Source: Pseudomonas sp. ACN8
GTDB lineage: Bacteria; Pseudomonadota; Gammaproteobacteria; Pseudomonadales; Pseudomonadaceae
NCBI RefSeq assembly: GCF_002303925.1
Contig: NZ_MRCS01000028.1
Location: forward strand, 24,196 to 88,195
Direction: 5' to 3'
DNA length: 64,000 nucleotides
The notes under the pieces were generated by a model. It saw nothing but the letters and a program-made list of their open reading frames with translations. It did no database searches and was not told the DNA's origin. Shown piece by piece: positions 8,017 through 17,120 of this stretch (position 1 is the first letter of the stretch; the number at the start of each line of letters is the position of its first letter). Both the position numbers and the translations under genes were made by a program.

Positions 8017-9441
8017 TCAACCCTGATGTTGGAGCAGGCGCCCCAACGTCTGCAATGCCTCATCAATCCGCGGCGAATACGGTGCGCCACAACCCATGCG
8101 CACAAAGTGATCGAAACGCCTGGCATTGGAAAAGATATCCCCAGGCGAAATCTGGATGCCGGCCTTCAACGCTTCGTCAAATAACGTCATCGATGAATGC
8201 CGGCGAGGCAGTTCCACCCATAACAGCGTACCGCCCTGGGGATTGGTCACGTGGGTGCCGAGGGGGAAGTAGCGAATGATCGCCTCGCTCATCTGTTGAC
8301 GTTGTTGGGTCAGGGTTTTCCTCAAGCGCCGCAGGTAACGTTCGTAGGACGGTGTGCGCATGAATTCACTGGCCGCCAATTGCGATAACGCCTCGCACCC
8401 CCGCGACTGTGCATGTTTGAGCATCTCCACGCGGTCGTGCCATTTGCCGGCGCTGATCCAGCCCAGGCGCATGCCCGGTGCCAGGGTTTTGTTCAACGAG
8501 GCGCAATAGATCACGTTGTCGGTGCTATCCCAATGTTTGAGCGTCGACAGCGGCTGTTCGGTGTCCACCAGGTCGCCGTAGGTGTCGTCCTCGATCAGCA
8601 CGGTGTCGTGCTCGGCGCACAGTTTCACCAGCCGTGCCTTGTTGGCGTCGGGCATGATGCTGCCCAGCGGGTTTTGCAGGTTGGGAATGACGATCAGCGC
8701 CTTGACCCGTTCGGCACCTTGCAGCAGCCGTTGCAGGGCCTGCAGATTGAGCCCGGTATGGGCCGAGGCCGGGACTTCCAGCACGCGCAGGTTCAGGCTT
8801 TCGAGAATCTGCAGCAGACCGTAGAAGGTCGGCGACTCCACGGCTACGGTGTCGCCGGGGCGGGTGACCGCACGCAAGGCCAGATTGATCGCTTCGGTGG
8901 CGCCGTTGGTGATCACGATCCGCTCGGGGGCCAGGTGGGTCTTGCTGGCCAGTGCACGTCGGGCCAGGACGTTGCGCAATGCGCTGTTGCCGCAGGTCGA
9001 ACCCGCGGCACCGAGCAGGCCGGCGTCGTAGCGTAGCGACTTGATCATGTGGTCTTGCAAGGTCTTGAGCGGATAAAGCTCCGGCGCGCAGTAGGCGCTG
9101 GCGAAGTTGACCCTGATCGTCGCGCGCTGGCTGGCCTTGAGTACCGCGCAGACCTGTTCATGAATGCCGACATACGCGCGGGTATCCGGCGCCAAGGCAA
9201 TCGGGGCGGGCCTGGGCGCTGTGTCGGGCTGGCGAATGTAGTTGCCGGAACGCGGTCGGGCTTCCAATACACCGCAGTCTTCCAGTTCCCGGCACACCTG
9301 CACGGCGGTCGACAGGCTGACGGCATGTTTTTCCATCATCAACCGGATCGAGGGCAGGCGTTCACCGGTTTTCAGGGTGCCGCTGCGGATCGCGTCCAGG
9401 TAGTGGTTGGCTAACTGGCGATACAAGGGGGGCGTGTTCAT
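8017..9441 (-). CDS. MocR/GntR-type transcriptional regulator with aminotransferase domain
   Basis: A 474-residue MocR regulator: an N-terminal winged helix (about residues 5-70, LPSIRLMMEKHAVSLSTAVQVCRELE) followed by a fold-type I aminotransferase-like domain with the PLP lysine in ASLNKTLAPGMRLGW. MocR proteins sense PLP, amino acids or amines. ATG 9441 is used because a GAGG element precedes it on the minus strand; the longer reading (to 9522) adds a low-complexity stretch. It converges on the N-oxygenase cluster across the REPINs. The divergent upstream side faces the small hypothetical gene. Its target is not evident, although amine or amino acid regulation suits the cluster. Confidence 0.85.
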   Translation of the reverse strand: MNTPPLYRQLANHYLDAIRSGTLKTGERLPSIRLMMEKHAVSLSTAVQVCRELEDCGVLEARPRSGNYIRQPDTAPRPAPIALAPDTRAYVGIHEQVCAVLKASQRATIRVNFASAYCAPELYPLKTLQDHMIKSLRYDAGLLGAAGSTCGNSALRNVLARRALASKTHLAPERIVITNGATEAINLALRAVTRPGDTVAVESPTFYGLLQILESLNLRVLEVPASAHTGLNLQALQRLLQGAERVKALIVIPNLQNPLGSIMPDANKARLVKLCAEHDTVLIEDDTYGDLVDTEQPLSTLKHWDSTDNVIYCASLNKTLAPGMRLGWISAGKWHDRVEMLKHAQSRGCEALSQLAASEFMRTPSYERYLRRLRKTLTQQRQQMSEAIIRYFPLGTHVTNPQGGTLLWVELPRRHSSMTLFDEALKAGIQISPGDIFSNARRFDHFVRMGCGAPYSPRIDEALQTLGRLLQHQG

Positions 9442-9591
9442 GGTGACCTCGGCAGTTGCACCACCGGGGGCTGGGCTGGAAAGTGAGTTGACGCTCCCCG
9501 CAGGCGGACCCGTGGTGCTCATGGGTGAAGGGAAGTGGTGTTCTGCGTCGATACTGGAAGAGTAATCGCGGTTTTGCCCGAATCACGGACA

Positions 9592-9620
9592 ATAAAAAGC
9601 CCCGCACTGATGGCGGGGCT
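9592..9620 (-). terminator. Rho-independent terminator for the hypothetical gene at 9660-10364
   Basis: On the minus strand AGCCCCGC / GCGGGGCT forms an 8-bp stem with a 7-nt loop, followed by TTTTTA. It lies 40 bp past the stop codon. Confidence 0.85.
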
Positions 9621-9659
9621 CTGGAGTCAGTCGCTGAGGACCTTGTGACGCGGGGGGCC

Positions 9660-10364
9660 TTACTGTACTGCGATGCTGTACCCGTCGAACGCGCTCTGTT
9701 GCTGCAGGGCGGTGATGATGTTCTTGCGGTTGACGGCCTGTTCGGCGCCGCTATTGTCCAGGAACGTCTCGCTTTCCAGTTCCGCCTCTTCGCCTTCGCC
9801 AACGAAGGTGAAACCGAGGAATTCCAGGGCCTCACGGTCGACGTTCAGGCGCGAGCGCGGAGTGCGCAGCGGCAAGGTGACGCTCATGCCGTCCTTGCTG
9901 ATGGTGAACACTTCGACTTCTTTCTTGGCCTTGGCGGCTTTGCTCTTGCCGCCGCTCGGGTTGCTGATGGCCTGGTGGGTCTGGTTCAGCACCTTCAGGG
10001 CCAGGCCGTAGACGATTTCCTGGAACGCCGGGTCGTCCTTGAAGCTGGACAGGATGCGGCTGATCGGGAATTTGCCGCTCAAGTCTTCGAGGGCGGCGAT
10101 GTCGGCGGCCTCGGCGTCCTTGAGTTGCTTGAGCTGGCCCATCAGTTCGTAGGCTTTGTCATCGTCGAAGCTGTCGTGGGCCTGACGGATCGCGGCACGC
10201 AGTTCGCGGATCTGGTCGCTTTCGCGGGTGGACTGGAAAGCGTCCAGCACCATCTCGCTGATGGTTTTTGCCTGGGGCACGTGTTGTGAAAGATTGATGG
10301 AGTTTTCGTATTCCGCTTTGGACGACAAGGTGACTACGGTTTCAGCGGTGTTGGAATCGGACAT
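9660..10364 (-). CDS. Conserved-looking hypothetical soluble protein
   Basis: A 234-residue acidic protein that I do not recognise. It has no signal peptide or membrane segment. The first ~130 residues are predicted mainly helical (REAAIRQAHDSFDDDKAYELMGQLKQLKDAE region), then comes a lysine/alanine-rich linker (SKAAKAKKE) and a C-terminal part with a strand-rich segment (MSVTLPLRTPRSRLNVDREALEFLGF) and an acidic stretch (GEGEEAELESE). Codon use matches the neighbours and it has its own terminator, so it is a real gene. No strong Shine-Dalgarno is seen before the ATG. It lies alone between a MocR gene and a LysR gene on the same strand. Confidence 0.7.
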   Translation of the reverse strand: MSDSNTAETVVTLSSKAEYENSINLSQHVPQAKTISEMVLDAFQSTRESDQIRELRAAIRQAHDSFDDDKAYELMGQLKQLKDAEAADIAALEDLSGKFPISRILSSFKDDPAFQEIVYGLALKVLNQTHQAISNPSGGKSKAAKAKKEVEVFTISKDGMSVTLPLRTPRSRLNVDREALEFLGFTFVGEGEEAELESETFLDNSGAEQAVNRKNIITALQQQSAFDGYSIAVQ

Positions 10365-10490
10365 TGAAATTTCACTACTTTTTTAGCTTGAATTGGGGCG
10401 AGAAAGCGCGGGGGCTTTTTCAGGTCGCCTAATCTATTGGACCGGGGCGACGTTGTCACGGATCAACAGGCGGCTGGTCATTTTTTTGCT

Positions 10491-10598
10491 CCCCTGTAGG
10501 AGCGAGCCTGCTCGCGATGGACGTTAACGATAACGCGTTCATTCTGGATGAGCACGGTGCTCTTGAGACCATCGCGAGCAGGCTCGCTCCTACAGGGG
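10491..10598. repeat. REPIN between the hypothetical gene and the LysR gene
   Basis: Inverted REP arms beginning CCCCTGTAGGAGCGAGC and ending GCTCGCTCCTACAGGGG flank an interior of about 55 bp. It fills most of the gap upstream of the hypothetical gene and lies just past the LysR stop. Confidence 0.9.
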
Positions 10599-10610
10599 AT
10601 GTGGTGTGCG

Positions 10611-11516
10611 TTACAGGGTGTCCTGCCAGGTCTGGCGGGACGAATGCAGCTGCGTCTTGGCCCAGTTGCTGAAGGCCTGGACCACCGCGCGGTCCGCTTT
10701 TTGCGGGTCGGTGGCCAGGTAATAACCACGGTGCAGATCGATGCTGATGTCGAACGGCCGCACCAGCAACCCCTTGGACAAGGCATCGCCGCTGATCAGG
10801 TTGTCGCCGATGGCGATGCCCTGGCCGGCGATGCAGGCCGCCTGCGCGCAGTGGGCGTCGGAGAACAGGATGCCGCTCAGCGCATTGACCGCCGAAGCAC
10901 CGGCGGCGGTCAACCAGATGCGCCAGTCCGAGTAGTCGGTCATGTGCAGCAAGGGGTAGGTACTGAGCTCCTGCGGGTTTTTCAGTCCGCCCAGGGCGTT
11001 GATCAGACGTGGGCTGCACACCGGGAAGAAGCGCAGAGCCACAATCTCTTCAACATTCATTTGCGGCCAGTCGCCAATCCCGTAAGCGATGAACAGGTCG
11101 ACGTTGGGGTTGTTGGTGTCGTCCGGCGTGCGCGGGGAAATCAGCTGCAACTGCACTTGCGGGTACTGCCGCAAAAACGCACCGATGTGGTGGCACAGCC
11201 AATAGGTGGCGAACCCCGGCGCACAACTGACGCACAGCCGGCCGGAGATTTCCTGATCGTCGATCAACTGCCCGGCATCGAGCAGGTTCAACAGAATCCC
11301 GTGCACTTCCCGCGCATAGCGCTCGCCTTGATATGTCAGGCCAATGCCACGGCCAATCCGTTCAGTCAGGGCGAAGCCGACACATTCCTCAAGCTTGCTG
11401 ATCTGGTGGCTGATGGCGCTGCGGGTCAGGTTCAGTTCACGGGCCGCTACAGAGACACTGCCGAGGCGGGCGACGGCATCAAGGGCGCGCAGGGCTGTCA
11501 TTGAAGGAAATCGCAT
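10611..11516 (-). CDS. LysR-family regulator, GcvA-like
   Basis: A 301-residue LysR protein: an N-terminal helix-turn-helix (FPSMTALRALDAVARLGSVSVAARELNLTRSAISHQISKLE, residues 3-45) and a periplasmic-binding-like effector domain. The FPSMTALRA opening and KLEE...G-LTE pattern recall the GcvA/AmpR group. It is divergent from the amidohydrolase-CobW pair across a 284-bp region holding a perfect inverted repeat (11618-11643), so it probably controls that operon and itself. The effector is unknown. Confidence 0.85.
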   Translation of the reverse strand: MRFPSMTALRALDAVARLGSVSVAARELNLTRSAISHQISKLEECVGFALTERIGRGIGLTYQGERYAREVHGILLNLLDAGQLIDDQEISGRLCVSCAPGFATYWLCHHIGAFLRQYPQVQLQLISPRTPDDTNNPNVDLFIAYGIGDWPQMNVEEIVALRFFPVCSPRLINALGGLKNPQELSTYPLLHMTDYSDWRIWLTAAGASAVNALSGILFSDAHCAQAACIAGQGIAIGDNLISGDALSKGLLVRPFDISIDLHRGYYLATDPQKADRAVVQAFSNWAKTQLHSSRQTWQDTL

Positions 11517-11617
11517 AAATCATCCCGTTCAAAGGTGGAAGAAAGGCCTGCAAACACGGATCACCGATGGCTTCCCTTATGGTGATTTAAATCGAACAGT
11601 CAGACCAAAAAAAATCG

Positions 11618-11643
11618 ATTGTTGTATTGGTTGATTCAACAAT
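11618..11643. promoter_or_regulatory. Candidate LysR-type operator
   Basis: A perfect 7-bp inverted repeat (ATTGTTG-N12-CAACAAT) in an A/T-rich stretch, 102 bp before the LysR start and 158 bp before the amidohydrolase start. Size and location fit a LysR recognition site (T-N11-A type). No promoter boxes are assigned with confidence. Confidence 0.5.
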
Positions 11644-11800
11644 ACTAGCGCTCATTGTCATCGGCCGGTCAGGCCCACCCTCAAACAGGGTGCTTCCGCG
11701 ATGTTTCCTGCTGATCTGGAACAACAACAGTTTTTCAGGTTTCCGACGCCGCCTGGCGTCCGGTGAACCTTTCAATCTCCTGAACTCGAAGGTGGCTTAC

Positions 11801-13549
11801 ATGGCGGAGTCCGATAACTTTTCCTCTACCCATTCCGTGCAGGGGACCTATGCCGACCTGATCCTCGCCAATGGGCGTATCTATACCCAGGACCCGGCCA
11901 ACCCGTGGGCCGAGGCCGTGGCCATCCGCGATGGCAAGTTGATCGGTGTCGCCAGCCTAGGCCAGATCGAGATGTTCAAGGGCCCGAACACCCGCGTGCA
12001 TGACCTGCAAGGCGCGTTCTGCATGCCCGGCCTGCACGACATGCACACCCACCCCGACCTCGCGTTGGCGCCGCGTTACAGCGACGACCTCGACGTCGGT
12101 ATCGAAGACCCGACCCCGGAACAACTGCGCGAAAGCATCCTCGCCTACGCCGACAGCCATCCGGGCGACGGCTGGATCTACGGTCAGTACTGGGTGCGCT
12201 ACACCTTCCGCGAAGCGGGCCTGACCCCGGGCCGAGCGTGGCTCGACAGCGTCATGCCGGACCGCCCGGTGGCGCTGCTCGACCGCATGTGGGGCACCAT
12301 GATGGTCAACTCCAAAGCACTGGAGCTGGCCGGGATCGATGGCAACACCAGTGACCCGCGCAACGGCTATTTCGAGCGTGACGAACTGACCGGTGAACCC
12401 ACCGGCCTGATGATCGACGGCGCCTACGCGATGATCCACGCCGCCATGCCGCCGACTCCGGTCAGCGTGCTGCGCCGCGCCTATCGCGATGGCGTGCATT
12501 TCCAGAGCTCGCGCGGCGTCACGGCGAGCAAATACGTGCACGTCTGCGAACAGCGTTTGCAGGCCCTCAAGGAACTGGACGACAGCGGCGAACTGACGGT
12601 GCGCATCGAGGCGGCGATCAGTTGGCAGGACGACATCTTTCCGGTGCGTCGTCGCTGGGAACTGCTGGCTGGCGAGCGTCACTACTACCGCAGCGCACGC
12701 CTGAGCGCCAACGCGGTGAAGTTCCACTTCGACGGCACGGTCGAGCCGAAATCTTCATACCTGCTGACCCCATGGCCGCAGGAATCGAGCTGGCGCGGCA
12801 AGCTCAACCTGACCCCGGAACACATCACCGACATGGTGGTGGACATGGACCGCAAGGGCATCCGCGTGATTGCCCACTGCACCGGCGATGGTGCGTCGGA
12901 CGTGTTCCTCGATGCCGTGGCCGAGGCCCGTCGTCGCAACGGTTTCAGCGGCGTACGCCACCAGTGCGCCCACAGTACCTTGCTGCATCCGGGCAATCTG
13001 CCGCGCTTCAAGGAACTGAATGTCATCGCCGAATTCTCCCCGGCCGCCTGGTACCCGACACCGTTCGCCAGCGGTGCGCGTTCCGGCTATGGCCAGGAGC
13101 GGCTCAAACGCATCTACGATTTCAAAGGCGTGCTCGCCGCAGGCGGCACCGCAGTGATGGGCACCGACTGGCCGGTGGCGTCCATCGACCCGTGGCTGGC
13201 GCTGGAAACCATGATCACCCGGCAGAACCCGTGGAACGACGACCCGGCCTGCTTCGGCGACCCGATCAGCCTCGAACAGGCGCTGACCGTGATCACCAGC
13301 AACGGCGCGGTGGCCATGGGCCTGGAACACAGCACCGGCAGCCTGCAAGTGGGCAAGGCGGCAGACCTGATCGTGATCGACCGCGACCTGTTCGCCGCCC
13401 CGGCACGCAACTACATCCACAAGACCCAGGTGCTGCTGACCTTCGTTGAAGGGCAACTGGTCTACGACCGCCACTCGACGCTGGAATCCGTCGGCCTCAA
13501 GTCTGTGTGGCAGGGCGAACCGCCGGTGCTGGAGGGCAAGGCAGAATGA
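11801..13549 (+). CDS. Amidohydrolase, YtcJ-like (amidohydrolase family 3)
   Basis: A 582-residue metal-dependent hydrolase. It shows the N-terminal beta-sandwich opening (ADLILANGRIYTQDPANPWAEAVAIRDGKLIGVG-like), the metal motif GLHDMHTHPDL (HxH), downstream His residues in VIAHCTGDGASD and VRHQCAHSTLL, and the catalytic Asp in MGTDWPVAS. The closing GKAADLIVIDRDLF is typical of the family. Substrates of YtcJ relatives are mostly unknown. ATG 11801 is preceded by AAGGTGG; the longer reading from 11627 runs through the regulatory region. Its stop overlaps the start of the CobW-type gene, implying translational coupling. Confidence 0.85.
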   Translation: MAESDNFSSTHSVQGTYADLILANGRIYTQDPANPWAEAVAIRDGKLIGVASLGQIEMFKGPNTRVHDLQGAFCMPGLHDMHTHPDLALAPRYSDDLDVGIEDPTPEQLRESILAYADSHPGDGWIYGQYWVRYTFREAGLTPGRAWLDSVMPDRPVALLDRMWGTMMVNSKALELAGIDGNTSDPRNGYFERDELTGEPTGLMIDGAYAMIHAAMPPTPVSVLRRAYRDGVHFQSSRGVTASKYVHVCEQRLQALKELDDSGELTVRIEAAISWQDDIFPVRRRWELLAGERHYYRSARLSANAVKFHFDGTVEPKSSYLLTPWPQESSWRGKLNLTPEHITDMVVDMDRKGIRVIAHCTGDGASDVFLDAVAEARRRNGFSGVRHQCAHSTLLHPGNLPRFKELNVIAEFSPAAWYPTPFASGARSGYGQERLKRIYDFKGVLAAGGTAVMGTDWPVASIDPWLALETMITRQNPWNDDPACFGDPISLEQALTVITSNGAVAMGLEHSTGSLQVGKAADLIVIDRDLFAAPARNYIHKTQVLLTFVEGQLVYDRHSTLESVGLKSVWQGEPPVLEGKAE

Positions 13550-14490
13550 CTTCCCCACGTATTGCCGTGACCATCGTCTCGGGTTTTCTCGGCGCCGGTA
13601 AAACCACGCTACTCAACCGCATGGTGCGCCGTGCCGAAGGCAGTCGGCTGGCGGTGATCGTCAACGATTTCGGTGAGCTGAACATCGATGCGGCCATCGT
13701 TTCCGAAGTCACCGACGCGGTGTACAGCCTGCAAAACGGTTGTATCTGCTGCACCGTGCAGGAAGATCTGCTGGCGCAACTCGGCAGCCTGGCGCAGCTT
13801 GAACCAAGGTTGGAGCGCATTGTCATCGAGTGCAGCGGCGTGTCCGATCCGCAGCGCATCGTGCAGACCCTGGCTTATCCACAGCTGCGCAGCCAGATGC
13901 AACTGGATATGGTGATTACCGTGGTCGACGCCACCCGTCATCTGCAACTCGACGGCGAGTACGCGCGGCTGGCCCGGGCGCAGGTGGCGGCCGCCGATCT
14001 GCTGTTGCTGAACAAGACCGACCTGGTTGATGAGTCACAGTTGCGGACGCTGCGCGAGGCGTTGGGTTTGCGCACGCGGATCCACGAAAGCGTGCAGGCG
14101 CAGTTGCCGGATACGCTGTGGCTCGACACCGATCTGGAGCTTGAGCCGCGCACCGTGAAACCGCTGACACGGGTGTCCGATGGCGATCATGGCGAGATGT
14201 TCAGCAGCTGGTTGTGGCAGAGCGACTTGGCGCTCGATGCCGAGGGCTTGCGTGGCTGGTTGCAGGTGTTGCCCGGCGATGTATTTCGGGTCAAGGGGCT
14301 GGTGAAGCTGGCGCAGGGCAGCACGGCGCACTGGTTGCAACATGTCGGCACGCGCAGTCAGTTTCTGCCGGCCACGGATGAAGCCCAGGCAAAGACCACA
14401 CGCCTGGTATTTATCGCCCGCCGTGGTTTCGACGGTTGGGATGCCTTGGGGCAGGGGCTTGAGGCCTGCACCGTGAAGATGAGCGCATGA
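13546..14490 (+). CDS. CobW/COG0523-family metallochaperone GTPase
   Basis: A 314-residue G3E GTPase: Walker A GFLGAGKTT at residues 13-21, the metal-binding GCICCT motif (CxCC), switch ECSGVSDP, the NKTD base-recognition motif and a C-terminal CobW_C domain. The family delivers Zn, Co or related metals to client enzymes. The ATG overlaps the TGA of the amidohydrolase gene (ATGA), so the hydrolase is the likely client. A client-chaperone reading is inferred from context, not shown. Confidence 0.88.
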   Translation: MTSPRIAVTIVSGFLGAGKTTLLNRMVRRAEGSRLAVIVNDFGELNIDAAIVSEVTDAVYSLQNGCICCTVQEDLLAQLGSLAQLEPRLERIVIECSGVSDPQRIVQTLAYPQLRSQMQLDMVITVVDATRHLQLDGEYARLARAQVAAADLLLLNKTDLVDESQLRTLREALGLRTRIHESVQAQLPDTLWLDTDLELEPRTVKPLTRVSDGDHGEMFSSWLWQSDLALDAEGLRGWLQVLPGDVFRVKGLVKLAQGSTAHWLQHVGTRSQFLPATDEAQAKTTRLVFIARRGFDGWDALGQGLEACTVKMSA

Positions 14491-14510
14491 CTGCGGCCGG
14501 GTTGGCCTCT

Positions 14511-14600
14511 TCGCGAGCAGGCTCGCTCCCACAATTGATCTGATTTGCTGCGGATTTTGTGATCGACACATAACCCCTGTGGGAGCGAGCCTGCTCGCGA
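14511..14600. repeat. REP doublet in outward orientation
   Basis: REP arms at 14511-14533 and 14576-14600 in the arrangement opposite to the other REPINs (TCGCGAGCAGGCTCGCTCCCACA first). They lie between two convergent genes. Confidence 0.85.
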
Positions 14601-14645
14601 AAGCAGGCGCCTCGGTCAGTCAGGCCTGCCGCGGTGTATTGAGGT

Positions 14646-16139
14646 TCATCGACGCACCGCCAACGCAGTTGCCGTTTCCTCATCGATCGGCAATGAAAAC
14701 CGGAACGTCGCCCCGCGCCCAGGCACATCGATCAGCTGAATCTCGCGCCCATGCAATTGCAGGATGCGATGCACGATCCGCAGCCCCAGCCCACCATCAC
14801 GCCGTGCGCCGCCGATATTGAACGGGCGCAGGAACAACCCTTCGCGCAGTTCCGGGGCGATGCCGGGGCCGGTATCGCTGACCGTGACTTCAATGAATGA
14901 GCCTTGCGGGCGCAGGCCCAGCTCGACCTCGCCACCGGCCGGGGTATGGCGCAGGGCGTTGTCGAACAGGTTGGTCAGCACCCGCTCGATCAAGCCGAGA
15001 TCCGCGCAGGCCGCTGAGGCATTAGGCGCGAAGGTGGCCTTGAGTTCGACTTGGCGTGCTTCGGCGGTGAGTTCGAATTTCTGGAAGATGTCCTGAGCCA
15101 GGTCGGTCAGGGAAAAGCGTTCCAGCACCGGTTGTACGAAGCCATGTTCCAACCGCACCAGTTCCAGCAGCGACTGCGCCAGACCGCCGACCTTGCGGCT
15201 CTGGTCCAGGGCGATGCCCAGATAGCGACGGCGGTCGGCAGGGGACAGCGTGGTGTCCTTGAGCGACAGGGTTTCCAGATAACCGTGCAGCGAGGCCAGC
15301 GGCGTACGCAAGTCGTGGGAGATGTTCGCCACCAGTTCGCGGCGCTCCTGATCCTGGCGGGTCAACGAGCGCCATTGCTCGCCCAGGCGGGTCTGCATCT
15401 GCCGGAATGCCGCATCGAGCACGGCGATTTCATCATGGCTGGCGGCTTTTTCCACTGCGAGAGGCAGGGCCGGTGTCACCGGGACGCCATCGATGTCGAA
15501 CTGGCTGACAGTTTCGGTCAAACGGCGCAACGGCCGGGTAATCAGGGCAAACGCCGTGAGACCGGCAATCAGGCACAGCAGCGCCACCAGGCCGATGGAC
15601 AGCAATGCCGTGTTGAGCGCCGCGCTGGTCGCGCCGCGTTCGGCCAGGCGGTCGTGATCCTCGCCGAGCAACACCACGTAGAGATAACCGGCCGGCTTGC
15701 CATCCACTTTCAGCGGTGCCGCGCTGAACACCTTGCGCGCATCGACGCTGCGCGGGTCGTCGCCGAGAATCGGCAGGGCATCGCCCCGCAACAAGCGCTG
15801 GATCGGCGCCAGGTCGATCCGTTCGCGACGGATCCGGCCCTCGGGCGCGGCGCTGCCGACAATCTTGCCCTCGGTGTCCAGCAGGTACACCTCGACGCTC
15901 GGGTTGACCTGCATCAGTTTGCTGAACAGGTCACGCACGGCATTGGGCATCAGGCCCTGGGTGTCCATCAGCACCGTGTCACTGGCGATGTGCTGCGCCA
16001 GGTCCCGGGACAAGCCTTGCACCACTTCCTGCTCATGCATCTGGTTGGAGCGCACCTGCAACCACGCCGACGTGCCGCAGCACACCAGCAGCAGCACGGC
16101 GAACACCAGGGACAGGCGTTGCGTCAGGGTCAGCCTCAT
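14646..16139 (-). CDS. Sensor histidine kinase
   Basis: A 497-residue membrane kinase: a first TM helix at about 10-27, a periplasmic sensor segment, a second TM near 180-205 followed by a HAMP domain (ITRPLRRLTE), an H-box with the phospho-accepting His (ANISHDLRTPLASLHGYLE), an N-box (NLFDNALRHT) and a G-box (VSDTGPGIAPE). The ATG overlaps the regulator's stop by 4 bp. The layout resembles CpxA/RstB-like kinases for envelope stress. It is divergent from the msrB-dipZ-msrA operon, so oxidative envelope stress is a reasonable but unproven signal. Confidence 0.9.
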   Translation of the reverse strand: MRLTLTQRLSLVFAVLLLVCCGTSAWLQVRSNQMHEQEVVQGLSRDLAQHIASDTVLMDTQGLMPNAVRDLFSKLMQVNPSVEVYLLDTEGKIVGSAAPEGRIRRERIDLAPIQRLLRGDALPILGDDPRSVDARKVFSAAPLKVDGKPAGYLYVVLLGEDHDRLAERGATSAALNTALLSIGLVALLCLIAGLTAFALITRPLRRLTETVSQFDIDGVPVTPALPLAVEKAASHDEIAVLDAAFRQMQTRLGEQWRSLTRQDQERRELVANISHDLRTPLASLHGYLETLSLKDTTLSPADRRRYLGIALDQSRKVGGLAQSLLELVRLEHGFVQPVLERFSLTDLAQDIFQKFELTAEARQVELKATFAPNASAACADLGLIERVLTNLFDNALRHTPAGGEVELGLRPQGSFIEVTVSDTGPGIAPELREGLFLRPFNIGGARRDGGLGLRIVHRILQLHGREIQLIDVPGRGATFRFSLPIDEETATALAVRR

Positions 16140-16855
16140 GGCTGCGGCTCCTCGCCTGTGGCGAATTTGTAGCCACGGCCCCAGACCGTGAGGATGCGCA
16201 CCGGTTGCGCCGGGTCGGCCTCGATCTTGGCGCGCAGGCGGTTGATGTGGGTGTTGACCGTGTGTTCGTAGCCTTCGTGGCTGTAGCCCCACACGGCATT
16301 GAGCAGGTCCATGCGCGAAAACACCTTGCCGGGCTGGCGGGCAAAGAAATACAGCAAGTCGAACTCCCGGGGCGTGAGGTCCAGGCGCCGTCCGTCGAGG
16401 GACACATCGCGGGTGATCGGGTCGATGGCCAGGCCGTCGGTGAGCAGGCTGCCGGCGTCCATCTTCAGGTTGCGCGCCATGGCATCGACCCGGCGCAGCA
16501 GCGCTTTGACCCGGGCCACCAGTTCAAGCATGGAAAAGGGCTTGGCCAGATAGTCGTCGGCACCCAGTTCCAGGCCGAGAATCCGGTGCACTTCGCTGGA
16601 GCGTGCGCTGGTGATGATGATCGGCGTGTAGCGGGCCATGGCCCGGGCGCGGCGGCAGATTTCCAGGCCGTCGACGCCGGGCAGCATCAGGTCGAGGACC
16701 AGTGCGTCCCAGTTGCCCTGTTGCAGCAGGCGCATGCCTTCATCGCCATCGGCGCTGTGTACCACCTCGAACTGCTCATCGCGAAGGTGCAGGCAGATCA
16801 GGTCGGCGATATGCATATCGTCCTCGACCACGAGGACGCGTTTGGTCTGTTCCAT
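16136..16855 (-). CDS. OmpR-family response regulator
   Basis: A 239-residue two-domain regulator: a receiver domain with the acidic pair (VVEDD) and phospho-acceptor Asp in LVLDLMLPG, the conserved Lys in DYLAKPFSM, and a C-terminal winged helix (LTPREFDLLYFFARQPGKVFSR...VNTHINRLRAKIE). It is first in the operon, with a 4-bp ATGA overlap to the kinase. The promoter must lie in 16856-17120, shared with the divergent msrB-dipZ-msrA operon and containing a REPIN. Confidence 0.92.
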   Translation of the reverse strand: MEQTKRVLVVEDDMHIADLICLHLRDEQFEVVHSADGDEGMRLLQQGNWDALVLDLMLPGVDGLEICRRARAMARYTPIIITSARSSEVHRILGLELGADDYLAKPFSMLELVARVKALLRRVDAMARNLKMDAGSLLTDGLAIDPITRDVSLDGRRLDLTPREFDLLYFFARQPGKVFSRMDLLNAVWGYSHEGYEHTVNTHINRLRAKIEADPAQPVRILTVWGRGYKFATGEEPQP

Positions 16856-16900
16856 TCAGCTCAATCCTTCAGTGCGATGCACGCATGATGCGCAATGCCC

Positions 16901-16985
16901 CTGTAGGAGCGAGCCTGCTCGCGATGGAGTGTCAGTCGACACCACTGTGTCTGAACCACCATCGCGAGCAGGCTCGCTCCTACAG
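16901..16985. repeat. REPIN between the response regulator and msrB
   Basis: REP arms CTGTAGGAGCGAGCCTGCTCGCGATGG and the reverse complement flank a ~30-bp interior. It is unusual among REPINs here in lying between two divergent genes. Confidence 0.88.
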
Positions 16986-17120
16986 TTCGGGCAGACGCAT
17001 TGTGCGGGTTTTTCGGGGTCTGAGTTATCACGAATTGTTTAACTTCCCGTGAGGATTTGGCGATCACCCAAAGCCTAGGCTGTGTTCCATGAAACACCCC
17101 TGGATTTTTTGGAGGCGAGC

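Noticed and set aside
11627..11800. N-terminal extension of the amidohydrolase
   Set aside because: The open reading frame extends through the divergent promoter and the inverted repeat; only ATG 11801 has a ribosome site and the family start.
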